NCBI RefSeq assembly: GCF_018310695.1
Contig: NZ_JAGXCY010000028.1
Span: 1-64,000, forward strand
DNA from: Paenibacillus sp. Marseille-Q4541
GTDB lineage: Bacteria; Bacillota; Bacilli; Paenibacillales; Paenibacillaceae
DNA length: 64,000 nucleotides
Reading direction: 5' to 3'
Under the pieces are notes generated by a model that did not search any database, was not told the DNA's origin, and was given only the letters and a program-made list of their open reading frames with translations. Of the stretch, positions 44,221 through 51,900 are shown in pieces. A program made the translations under genes and the position numbers. How positions within the stretch are numbered: position 1 is the first letter of the stretch; every line of letters begins with the position of its first letter.

Positions 44221-45054
44221 CTATAAAAGAGAGTCAAAATAGTTTCCTGGCTTTACTGTGATCTGCTTTGTTTTGGCATCAACAGCAGTAAGAGTAGCTA
44301 GTGAAACATAATCATGGAGCAAGCGTTCCTCTGAATCCACCGTTCCTGATTCGACCAGTACACCCACACCTGCCACTTCTGCATTAAATTCCTTCAGAAG
44401 ATCAATCATCCCCTGAACGGTTCCTCCTGCTTTCATGAAGTCATCTACAATCAGCACACGAGATTTCTCTCGAAGAGCTCTTCTTGAAAGAGACATCGTA
44501 TGCAAGCTTTTGTGAGAACCGGAGACATAGTTAATGCTAACTGCAGATCCCTCAGTAACTTGATGGTCTCGTCTAACAAGAACAACAGGAAGATTCAATT
44601 GAGAACCTACTGCATATGCCAGTGGAATTCCTTTCGTTTCTACCGTCATCACCACATCAATTTCACGGCCTGAAAAAGCAGTGGCTAAAATTTTGCCGAT
44701 CTCATTTACAACAGCCGGTTGACCCAGCAAATCAGACATATATAAATATCCGCCCGGTAAAATCCGATCAGGCTGTTCCAACTTTCCGCACAACTGCTGC
44801 ATAAAAGAGAGAGCTCGTTCCTGGGACATTTTTGGCATAAACTTAACGCCGCCAGCTGCACCCGCAAGCGTCTGCAGGTCTCCCATGCCTTCCTCTTCAA
44901 ACACTTCCTTGATAATAGCTAAATCTTCGCTTATGGATGACTTTGCAGCTCCATATCGTTCAGCAAAAGTAGTAAGCGGGATCAAGGTATGTGGTCTTGA
45001 GAGCAGGTATTGTGTCATTTCAACCAAACGTGCACTACGTTTCAATTTCTTCAC
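44221..45054 (-). CDS. purR: Pur operon repressor PurR (PRT-fold)
   Basis: PRPP-responsive repressor of purine genes. 277 residues from GTG 45054: an N-terminal winged helix (about 1-74, LVEMTQYLLSRPHTLIPLTTFAERYGAAKSSISEDL) and a type I phosphoribosyltransferase domain with PRPP loop RVLIVDDFMKAGGTV (about 198-212). GAGGAA lies 9 bp before the GTG; the longer frame adds 19 non-conserved residues. Order ispE-purR-spoVG as in B. subtilis apart from the lost ridA. Confidence 0.95.
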   Translation of the reverse strand: MKKLKRSARLVEMTQYLLSRPHTLIPLTTFAERYGAAKSSISEDLAIIKEVFEEEGMGDLQTLAGAAGGVKFMPKMSQERALSFMQQLCGKLEQPDRILPGGYLYMSDLLGQPAVVNEIGKILATAFSGREIDVVMTVETKGIPLAYAVGSQLNLPVVLVRRDHQVTEGSAVSINYVSGSHKSLHTMSLSRRALREKSRVLIVDDFMKAGGTVQGMIDLLKEFNAEVAGVGVLVESGTVDSEERLLHDYVSLATLTAVDAKTKQITVKPGNYFDSLL

Positions 45055-45171
45055 AGACGATTCCTCACGATCTACTTCCAAAATCCGAATATTTACTAAT
45101 GAATATATCATTTTTGTACGTATTTGTACAATGAAATAAATAAAAATAGCACTATATTTGGAAAAAAATTT

Positions 45172-46026
45172 CTAAGTCAACAATCGCACCGCATAAACTT
45201 CTTTACAGAACCCACGCAGACCATTATAAATCCTTGGTACTTTCGATTCCTTGGAAATGAGACCAAATACCGTAGGACCGCTTCCTGACATCAGCACACC
45301 GTCGGCACCAAGCCGCAGCATAGCCTCCTTCAATTGTCCTACCTCAGGATGGAGCTTCAGCGTCACATCCTCCAGAACATTACCAAGTTCCTGGCAAACC
45401 CCTGCAAAAGACTGATTGCGAATTGCCTCCTCCATTCTTTGGGCTGAAGGATGATGTACAATACGATCACTTTTTACACGCCCATATACCTCAGCTGTTG
45501 AGACGTTAATTGGAGGTTTAGCAAGGACAACCCAGCACTGAGGAGGATTTGGCATCATAGTCAGCTTCTCTCCTCTTCCCGTAGCAAGTGCCGTACCACC
45601 TGTTATACAAAAAGGGACATCAGACCCAAGTTCAGCACCAAGCAGCCTTAGTTCCTCGTCAGAAATACCAAGGCCCCAAAGTTTGTTTAAGCCGCGCAGT
45701 GTAGCAGCAGCATCACTACTCCCACCTGCTAACCCAGCAGCTACTGGGATTTTCTTATCTAAATGAATGTATACGCCTTTCTTGACGTCATATCGTTCTT
45801 TTACCAGTTTAGCGGCCTGAAAGGCCAAATTCTTCTCATCAAGGGGGATATAACCCGCCTGGCTAGAGATCATAATCGTATCGCGAGGCATTTCTTCCAT
45901 CTCAATTCGATCGGCAAGATCGACCATTGTCATGATCATCTCCACCTCATGATACCCATCGCTTCTTTTATGTAATACGTCCAGCATCAAATTAATTTTA
46001 GCAGGAGCTTTTTCGTAAATTTTCAA
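45172..46026 (-). CDS. ispE: 4-diphosphocytidyl-2-C-methyl-D-erythritol kinase
   Basis: GHMP kinase of the MEP isoprenoid pathway. 284 residues: YEKAPAKINLMLDVLHKRSDGYHEVEMIM (catalytic Lys/Asp), GLAGGSSDAAATLRGLN (ATP glycine-rich loop, about 92-108), LGSDVPFCITGGTALATGRGE and LMSGSGPTVFGL (about 242-253). The start is most likely TTG 46026 (MKIYEKAPAKIN), with GGTGGGTG upstream; GTG 46035 is the alternative. Bacillus ispE (yabH) is in the same position after sspF. Confidence 0.96.
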   Translation of the reverse strand: MKIYEKAPAKINLMLDVLHKRSDGYHEVEMIMTMVDLADRIEMEEMPRDTIMISSQAGYIPLDEKNLAFQAAKLVKERYDVKKGVYIHLDKKIPVAAGLAGGSSDAAATLRGLNKLWGLGISDEELRLLGAELGSDVPFCITGGTALATGRGEKLTMMPNPPQCWVVLAKPPINVSTAEVYGRVKSDRIVHHPSAQRMEEAIRNQSFAGVCQELGNVLEDVTLKLHPEVGQLKEAMLRLGADGVLMSGSGPTVFGLISKESKVPRIYNGLRGFCKEVYAVRLLT

Positions 46027-46144
46027 GGCGTTCACCCACCCTTAGCTTTTCCCTCAAGACAACTTAACATATTATATCAAAATGATGCTGTCAAGTCATT
46101 CTGCCGTCCAAAGACAGCTTTATAAGCTCCATGCTCAGAATAGT

Positions 46145-46171
46145 GAAAAGACTCCCTTTCATTCAGGGAGC
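46145..46171 (-). terminator. Terminator after sspF
   Basis: Minus-strand stem CTCCCT/AGGGAG with a 7-nt loop followed by TCTTTTC. Moderate strength. Confidence 0.7.
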
Positions 46172-46187
46172 CCAGACTATATTCCTT

Positions 46188-46364
46188 CTAGGACTTTCTG
46201 GCTGCCTGTTCGGCAAGCTGAATAGCCCGTTTTACCATATTGCCTGCATCCTTGGCCTTGATGCCTCCCCAGCCTTCCTGCTGAACGGTATCATAGAAGC
46301 CCAAATCTTTTGCGAGTTCATTCTTTAGTTCCTCTGACATTACACTGCGTCTACTGCGACCCAT
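46188..46364 (-). CDS. sspF: Small acid-soluble spore protein, SspF type
   Basis: 58-residue minor SASP too short for many gene finders. MGRSRRSVMSEELKNELAKD, FYDTVQQEGWGGIKAKDAGN and MVKRAIQLAEQA are the SspF hallmarks. DNA-associated protein of the spore core. AAGGAGGAG lies before ATG 46364, and a sigma-G promoter lies 44-73 bp upstream. In B. subtilis sspF is directly next to veg; here a large sigma-factor fusion gene separates them. Confidence 0.95.
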   Translation of the reverse strand: MGRSRRSVMSEELKNELAKDLGFYDTVQQEGWGGIKAKDAGNMVKRAIQLAEQAARKS

Positions 46365-46407
46365 GGTGACTCCTCCTTATAAGGGGACTGATAATTTCCT
46401 GCACAGT

Positions 46408-46437
46408 TAGTATCTCTGTAGGGATGAGACAATATGC
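46408..46437 (-). promoter_or_regulatory. Sigma-G promoter of sspF
   Basis: Minus-strand -35 GCATA (46433-46437, pattern GHATR) and -10 GATACTA (46408-46414, one mismatch to CATACTA) with an 18-bp spacer, as expected for a forespore-specific SASP gene. Confidence 0.7.
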
Positions 46438-46444
46438 ATTATCA

Positions 46445-48628
46445 CTATTTATCAGTATCTTGTTCTATATATGGCTCAAGCCAAGAGTAAGAGTTCGTTG
46501 TAGGCAAAATAAACTTCCAATCGATATCCAGATCTTTTTCACTAAAGATCCGTTTTACTGTCATTTTTCTAGGGATCTCTGTAATCCCTTTTAACAACAG
46601 TTGAATCTCCAGATGGGTTCCAGACTGTTTCTTAATATGGTAATCCAGCGTATAACCTCTCCCCTTTTCATTCTTAATGAACCAATCATGGATATCAAAC
46701 GGTTTGTCAGTCAACGTAGCAGAAACGTCAATGATTCCCACTCTTTCCTCTCCACCATTTGGATTTTTACCCATCCGAATGCTATGGAAAGTATAGCTGT
46801 CATATTTATCGTTAAATGTAACGGGAAGATTTGCTGTTTCTATCTTGGTCGGACCCCAAGTAGTCGAAGGCATAGAGTATCCCTTGAGACGAAATTCCAG
46901 AGGCATGTTATTTATGGTGTCGTCCACACTAATAAATGTACTCCAATGTACTCCTTCTTCGTCTGTATAACGCTTTATCATTTTAATATTATCATCAGTA
47001 AAGTGCTCATATCTCGGATACGTTTCACCTGTATCTGGGTTTGTAATAAGATAGTGAATATTCGTATTAGCGGAGATAAACGGCCCCCCTTGATAAGGGT
47101 CTTCTGTTGTGGTAACAAAATCAAGTCGGTTCCCTCTTGGGGCTCGAATATAATTTTCTGCAACAATCTTATCCCCATTTGGCAGGGTCACTTGCTCATT
47201 TAGAGGGGTAACGACGGAGTTCTCCTTAGCCTTTTTGAAATCAACATGAAAAATAAATCCCCAGTTTCCCTCTTCTATCCGATTCCCTCCGCCTTCCGCC
47301 TTGACACCCACTTGGGATAAGGTGCTTTTGATTTGAAGCGTGTCTGATGTAATATTTGCATCAAGTGGAATTCGTAGGATAGTGATCCCCGGTTTGACAG
47401 TCCCCTCTGCTTTATTATTCACTACCCGCCCCACTTGTTTGCCATCCGCATCTAATACTTGAAAAGTATCCTCCAGTACCAGCTCTCGAGGAAGATAAGC
47501 ACTCTCATCTTCTTCTCTTTCAGCGGTCTTCATTTCTATAGCCAGCACGATCTGAAATCGATTAACCAGCATCTCACTGACTTTGAGCGTGATCCCTTTG
47601 CTCTCTACTTCGACTCCAGGATACTGAGCCATATCACCATAATAGTCAGGTGATCCGTAGTTCGCACTTTGAAGAGGCGTCCATTCCTCCATGTCCAACT
47701 TACTAGATGAACTTAGCACCTCTTCTTGTCCAATTTTCGTCTGCTGTAAAGCATAGACTGCACTACCTGTACACAGAAGCACAACAGCTGCAGCAAGTCC
47801 CCATTTGCGTAGTCGTCCTTTATTCCATCTCATCGTCCTCTTGCTTTCTTCCCTTGGCTCAGCCTCAATCTCGATATCATCCAGCGTAAGCATTACTTTT
47901 GATGTAAAGTCAGCCCCTGTACGGGCATTGTATAGCTGCTTCTCACAAAGAATCTGTTCTTGCTTTAGCTCTTGATATAACTCTCGACAGGCAGAGCATC
48001 CAGCCAAATGCTTCGTGTCTTCGTCACTGAAACCGGTAAGCAGCCTATCATCGATCTGAACTGAATTCAAGCACTCATAATCCCTTACCTCCCGATTACC
48101 AAACTGCTTTTTTAAACGTTTCTTCGCACGGTGCAGCCGGTTTCGCACCTGATGTGCGCTAAGTTCTGTTATAGCGGCAATTTCGCCATAGCTTAGCTCA
48201 TTTGTATATCGCAAAAGGACAACAAGCCGCTCTTCTTCTTTCAAAGAGGCAAGCATTGTATGCACCTCAGATCGCATTTCACTACGTATGAGCTCTTCTT
48301 CTGGGGTATGTATTTCTTTCCTTACCGGAATCTTTTCCTCCGGCAACCAAACTTTATTGGATCGTTTATGATCAATGACGAGTCGCACCGCTATTTTATA
48401 TATCCATGCTCCTAAGCTCCTCGATTGGTCGTGACTCGTCAGCTTTTGATATGCCTTAATGAAAGTATCCTGAACAAGGTCTTCCGCATCTGACCTCTGC
48501 ACCCCCATGCCAATAATAAGGTTGTATATCCGATCCTTGTATTTATTCACGATATGAGCGTATAGCTGTTTATTTCCGTTTATAACCTCGTTAAGAATCT
48601 GATGTTCATCTAAGCTGTCTTCACCCAT
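46445..48628 (-). CDS. ECF sigma factor fused to a zinc-finger anti-sigma, membrane span and DUF4179-like ectodomain
   Basis: One uninterrupted 727-residue frame. Region sigma-2 is about 22-90 (DAEDLVQDTFIKAYQKL, GAWIYKIAVRLVIDHKR) and sigma-4 about 125-175 (SYGEIAAITELSAHQVRNRLHRAKKRLK). A ZAS-type zinc motif H207-x3-C211-x2-C214 follows (Cys186 may be the fourth ligand), then a single TM (276-294). The extracellular part of ~430 residues resembles DUF4179/DUF5643 anti-sigma ectodomains. A sigma factor and its anti-sigma are normally two genes; here they are joined. AAGGGGCG precedes ATG 48628. It is inserted between veg and sspF relative to B. subtilis. Membrane tethering of the sigma domain would require release (proteolysis) or a non-classical mode; target genes unknown. 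Confidence 0.85.
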   Translation of the reverse strand: MGEDSLDEHQILNEVINGNKQLYAHIVNKYKDRIYNLIIGMGVQRSDAEDLVQDTFIKAYQKLTSHDQSRSLGAWIYKIAVRLVIDHKRSNKVWLPEEKIPVRKEIHTPEEELIRSEMRSEVHTMLASLKEEERLVVLLRYTNELSYGEIAAITELSAHQVRNRLHRAKKRLKKQFGNREVRDYECLNSVQIDDRLLTGFSDEDTKHLAGCSACRELYQELKQEQILCEKQLYNARTGADFTSKVMLTLDDIEIEAEPREESKRTMRWNKGRLRKWGLAAAVVLLCTGSAVYALQQTKIGQEEVLSSSSKLDMEEWTPLQSANYGSPDYYGDMAQYPGVEVESKGITLKVSEMLVNRFQIVLAIEMKTAEREEDESAYLPRELVLEDTFQVLDADGKQVGRVVNNKAEGTVKPGITILRIPLDANITSDTLQIKSTLSQVGVKAEGGGNRIEEGNWGFIFHVDFKKAKENSVVTPLNEQVTLPNGDKIVAENYIRAPRGNRLDFVTTTEDPYQGGPFISANTNIHYLITNPDTGETYPRYEHFTDDNIKMIKRYTDEEGVHWSTFISVDDTINNMPLEFRLKGYSMPSTTWGPTKIETANLPVTFNDKYDSYTFHSIRMGKNPNGGEERVGIIDVSATLTDKPFDIHDWFIKNEKGRGYTLDYHIKKQSGTHLEIQLLLKGITEIPRKMTVKRIFSEKDLDIDWKFILPTTNSYSWLEPYIEQDTDK

Positions 48629-48671
48629 AACGCCCCTTCATGCCCCCTGCCCTTTGCTTTCTCTCACTATA

Positions 48672-48700
48672 TAGACGGGACACATCCCTTTAACCTCTCA
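48672..48700 (-). promoter_or_regulatory. Candidate ECF-type promoter of the sigma fusion gene
   Basis: Minus-strand CGTCTA (48672-48677), a -10 like that used by sigma-M/W/X-type factors, and TGAGAG (48695-48700) 17 bp upstream. The -35 lacks the usual AAC, so this is only suggestive of autoregulation. Confidence 0.35.
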
Positions 48701-48708
48701 ATTGGCAC

Positions 48709-48746
48709 AAAAAAATGGCCTCACCCTGAAATCAGGATAAGACCAT
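48709..48746 (-). terminator. Terminator after veg
   Basis: Minus-strand stem ATGG...CCAT with ATCCTG/CAGGGT pairing in the interior, followed by TTTTTTT. Confidence 0.85.
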
Positions 48747-48763
48747 CTTACAAAAATTCATGC

Positions 48764-49042
48764 TTACACTTCGGTATACGATATATCACTTACAACATGC
48801 TCAGGATCATAGACTGAAACTTGTACAGCTTCAGTTAATATATCGGCGTAACTGTAAGACACTCGTTTAAACGTTTGTTGTTCCTGATCAAGCTTGACAA
48901 TAAAAACAGAAGGGTACGTTTCCTCCAGTACACCGGTTCGCTCAATTGTCTTACGGCGTCCGCCGTTCGCACGAAGCAAGATCTTCTGACCAACGTGAGC
49001 GTCGAGACTGCGTTTAATATCCAATAGCGTATTTTTAGCCAT
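48764..49042 (-). CDS. veg: Veg protein (biofilm-stimulating regulator)
   Basis: 92 residues (B. subtilis 86): MAKNTLLDIKRSLDAHVGQKILLRANGGRRKTIERTGVLEETYPSVFIVKLDQEQQTFKRVSYSYADILTE is diagnostic of the DUF1021/Veg family. In B. subtilis it promotes biofilm gene expression by weakening SinR. GAGGTGG lies about 11 bp upstream of ATG 49042. Two near-perfect sigma-A promoters in tandem stand in front, matching the strong vegetative expression that gave the gene its name. Confidence 0.96.
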   Translation of the reverse strand: MAKNTLLDIKRSLDAHVGQKILLRANGGRRKTIERTGVLEETYPSVFIVKLDQEQQTFKRVSYSYADILTEAVQVSVYDPEHVVSDISYTEV

Positions 49043-49072
49043 CGTTTAACGACCACCTCTTTCCTCTTGTCC

Positions 49073-49101
49073 ATTATACAAGGTTTCACAGAAGTTGTCA
49101 A
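49073..49101 (-). promoter_or_regulatory. veg promoter, proximal
   Basis: TTGACA (49096-49101), 17-bp spacer, TATAAT (49073-49078): a perfect consensus sigma-A promoter on the minus strand, 31 bp before the veg ATG. Confidence 0.92.
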
Positions 49102-49113
49102 ATTAAATAAATA

Positions 49114-49143
49114 ATTATATCAGCATCAAAAATGTGTTGTCAA
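49114..49143 (-). promoter_or_regulatory. veg promoter, distal
   Basis: TTGACA (49138-49143), 18-bp spacer, TATAAT (49114-49119) on the minus strand, about 41 bp upstream of the proximal veg promoter. Confidence 0.88.
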
Positions 49144-49228
49144 CGAATTTTTTAGCGATTACTTCATTTTTTATGCTCATTTTTATAACATTCATTCACT
49201 CGTTTTAATAATGTGTTGTTATCTGAAA

Positions 49229-49260
49229 TAAAAAAGCAGGCTCCGTGTGGAACCTGCCTT
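49229..49260 (-). terminator. Terminator after yabG
   Basis: Minus-strand stem AAGGCAGG/CCTGCTTT-type (core GCAGG/CCTGC) followed by TTTTTTA. Confidence 0.88.
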
Positions 49261-49282
49261 GAGTATTTATTGCTGATCTTTT

Positions 49283-50191
49283 TTAAATTGCAGCTGGTGT
49301 AACCTTTAAAGTAGACAAATCTTGTAACGGCGGTAAACCTATACGGTAACTTCCTTTCGATTCCAGTCCGCCGATTCCTTCACTACCTGTAATCGTATGA
49401 TGGATAATGTCATTCATATTCATCGTATCCTTAACAGAAGTAAAAGCAGCTTTAGCCGCAACATACACTGGATCAAGGGCATGAATAAGCACACGACTAG
49501 GAGAACTGGCGAAATTGGCGCCAGCACGGATCAGCGCTTCAAAATGGGACTGGCATGCTCCCGCCACAATAGTGAGTGCATCTAGGTGCCACTCGTATTG
49601 TCTCGCTACTTGTATGGCAGCAATAAAATTAGCTGAATTCTTATAGTGGTTGATGTTATACAAGTCATACGGCTGTCTGGTCTTCAGAACCCCATCATGA
49701 CCTGTAATCACGACAATATCAGGCCGGGAACGCGGCAGTAATCGGTAGAGGGTATCAGCCATAGACGCCTCATGAACGAAATGGCCTTCTGCGGGCACAC
49801 GCAGCCTCTCATAGAGTGCCATGCTCTTTTTTAAGTAATTAGGGTCACCATCTAGGTGCAATACTTTACCTGGCATCTCAAAATACGAAGGAGTCTCTGA
49901 TGATACTGCTGAATGGTTCCATTCATCAATGAGCCCTGCCTGATTACGCTGTGCCTGTTCCTTACGATGCTGCTGCAGCAACGAATAGGATTCATTCGCT
50001 TTAATATGAGCTAGCCTTGTTTTTTTTGTCTCTGGTTCGTATGGTACTTTCACCAGATCATCCAGGGGGGAATCGGCAAGAAGCCTAAACTCGGTTCCTT
50101 TAATTACCGCTTTATCCTCCTGAAGACCCTCTACTCGGAAAGTCACGTCGCCACCATACGATTTCCGAATGACCAAGTCTCCTAAATTCAT
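49283..50191 (-). CDS. yabG: Sporulation-specific protease YabG
   Basis: 302-residue protease that processes spore coat proteins and (in clostridia) CspBA. MNLGDLVIRKSYGGDVTFRV opening, IVVITGHDGVL, NSANFIAAIQVARQYEWHLDALTIVAGACQSHFEALIRAGANFASSP (with the conserved Cys, probable catalytic) are family landmarks. ATG 50191 is chosen since GAGGTG lies 10 bp upstream and the product start matches B. subtilis; GTG 50203 and ATG 50197 are alternatives. Mother-cell sigma-K gene in Bacillus. Confidence 0.95.
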   Translation of the reverse strand: MNLGDLVIRKSYGGDVTFRVEGLQEDKAVIKGTEFRLLADSPLDDLVKVPYEPETKKTRLAHIKANESYSLLQQHRKEQAQRNQAGLIDEWNHSAVSSETPSYFEMPGKVLHLDGDPNYLKKSMALYERLRVPAEGHFVHEASMADTLYRLLPRSRPDIVVITGHDGVLKTRQPYDLYNINHYKNSANFIAAIQVARQYEWHLDALTIVAGACQSHFEALIRAGANFASSPSRVLIHALDPVYVAAKAAFTSVKDTMNMNDIIHHTITGSEGIGGLESKGSYRIGLPPLQDLSTLKVTPAAI

Positions 50192-50293
50192 CAACATTAT
50201 CACCTCTAACCCTATGGTATGGGCATCTCCCTGCTTTGGTTCATAGGTGAGGAGAAATTGAGGAGGAGGACTTTAGACAAAAAGAGAAGGGCC

Positions 50294-51175
50294 CTACTCC
50301 ACCCCTACTCCAGCTTCAAGCAACACTGCGCTAAGACGCGCATATTCTTCTATGCTGAGCGTCTCTCCCCGTCTGGTTGGTTCAATGCCCGCTTTTTCTA
50401 AAAGAGGCTCAAGCTCGTCTTTATTTTCTTTGGTAAAGAAGCGGCTTTTCAAATTGTTCGCAATGGTTTTCCGACGTTGAGCAAACGAAGCATGAACCAC
50501 TTCAAAGAAATGCTTTTCACTTTTCACTTCGACTGGTGGCTGCTCTCGTACTTTTAGACGAATTACGGCAGACTCTACATTCGGCTGTGGAATAAAGACG
50601 GTATGAGGTACAATGCAAACCAGCTGAGGTTCACTATAATATTGCACAGCAATGCTGAGGGTACCGTAATCCTTCGTACCTGGAGACGCAGCCATTCTTT
50701 CCGCTACCTCTTTTTGAATCATAACGACAATACTATCGATCGGCAGTTTCTCTTCGAGCAACTTCATCAGAATAGGTGTCGTCACGTAATAAGGAAGATT
50801 CGCTACTACGCTAACTTTATCCACTTCACTGAAATTTTTTTCAAATAAGGCCGGTAAATCTGTTTTAAGAACGTCGCCATGATGTAAATATATATTAGGA
50901 TAGGGTTCAAGTACTTCCTGCAAAATCGGAATAAGACGCTGGTCAATCTCAACGGCTGTAACCTTCTTAGCTGCCTGCGCTAATTTCTCTGTAAGTGCAC
51001 CGATCCCTGGTCCAATCTCCAGCGCACCTTTGTTTTCATCCAGATTTGCAGCATCTACAATTTTGTGGAGGATGTTCTGATCAATAAGGAAGTTTTGTCC
51101 CAAACTTTTCTTGAATGAAAATCCGTGTCTTGCAATAATCTCTTTTGTCCGCCTTGGTGTTGCAATTTCATCCAT
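50294..51175 (-). CDS. rsmA: 16S rRNA A1518/A1519 dimethyltransferase
   Basis: KsgA. 293 residues: SLGQNFLIDQNIL (about 28-40), SAM motif I LEIGPGIGALTEKL, motif IV NLPYYVTTPILMKLL, and the C-terminal domain FAQRRKTIANNL. ATG 51175 (MDEIATPRRTKEI) is used; a longer frame overlaps rnmV and lacks a ribosome binding site. rnmV-rsmA-yabG order is the B. subtilis one. Confidence 0.97.
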   Translation of the reverse strand: MDEIATPRRTKEIIARHGFSFKKSLGQNFLIDQNILHKIVDAANLDENKGALEIGPGIGALTEKLAQAAKKVTAVEIDQRLIPILQEVLEPYPNIYLHHGDVLKTDLPALFEKNFSEVDKVSVVANLPYYVTTPILMKLLEEKLPIDSIVVMIQKEVAERMAASPGTKDYGTLSIAVQYYSEPQLVCIVPHTVFIPQPNVESAVIRLKVREQPPVEVKSEKHFFEVVHASFAQRRKTIANNLKSRFFTKENKDELEPLLEKAGIEPTRRGETLSIEEYARLSAVLLEAGVGVE

Positions 51176-51188
51176 GCCCTTCACGTTC

Positions 51189-51734
51189 TCACGATCCTTC
51201 TTGTTCAATTTGCTCAAGTGCATTTACAAATTCTTCACGACTAATTTGAAACATCGTCAGCCTTTTATATAATTGCTTTCCATTACAATATCCAATTCCT
51301 AAAATGTTTCCAAGTTCCATACGGCGACGAGATGCGTCCGGGTGAACGATAAGGCCTGCTTCAATCAGGTCTTGCCAATCAATAAGCGGTTTGGCAGCCT
51401 CATACGTCGTATGAGCACGTGACAACGCCTCTCGAATCGCTTCCGGGGATGCGTTCTCAACACCTATGTCACCTTTACGAGTTGCATCTTCTTCTTTTAT
51501 AAAAGCATGGCTTACCCCTGGTACTTTGTTCGTTATTATCTTACGAATACGTTCTCCTGCATGATCAGGGTCAGTAAACACAATAACGCCTCTTCTCTGC
51601 TGGGCAAGTTCGATCTTTCTTAGGATTTGAGCGTTAATGGCTGAGCCTCCGGTTTCAATCGTATCTGCTTCTACAGCACGTTTAATCGCTACCGTATCGT
51701 CTCTGCCTTCAACGACAATAATTTCTTTAATCAT
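51189..51734 (-). CDS. rnmV: Ribonuclease M5
   Basis: Matures the 5S rRNA ends. 181 residues: N-terminal Toprim domain with IIVVEGRDDTVAIKRAV (catalytic Glu) and GVIVFTDPDHAGERIRKI (DxD), then DUF4093-like C-terminal part with GNILGIGYCNGKQLYKRL. AAAGGAAG upstream of ATG 51734. Follows the YabE-like gene after a terminator. Confidence 0.95.
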   Translation of the reverse strand: MIKEIIVVEGRDDTVAIKRAVEADTIETGGSAINAQILRKIELAQQRRGVIVFTDPDHAGERIRKIITNKVPGVSHAFIKEEDATRKGDIGVENASPEAIREALSRAHTTYEAAKPLIDWQDLIEAGLIVHPDASRRRMELGNILGIGYCNGKQLYKRLTMFQISREEFVNALEQIEQEGS

Positions 51735-51756
51735 GACCGTTTGTCTTCCTTTCTAA

Positions 51757-51787
51757 ACAAAAAGAGAAGAGGAAAATTTCCTCTTCT
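51757..51787 (-). terminator. Terminator after the YabE-like gene
   Basis: Minus-strand 8-bp stem AGAAGAGG/CCTCTTCT, 7-nt loop, then CTTTTTG. Confidence 0.9.
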
Positions 51788-51900
51788 GCATGTAAGAGGC
51801 AAACGATAGACATGTAGTCTAAACTTTCGTTTACCTTATATAGCATCACCGAATCATGTTGTTAATACTATAGGATTAATGATGCATTGTAAAATATATT

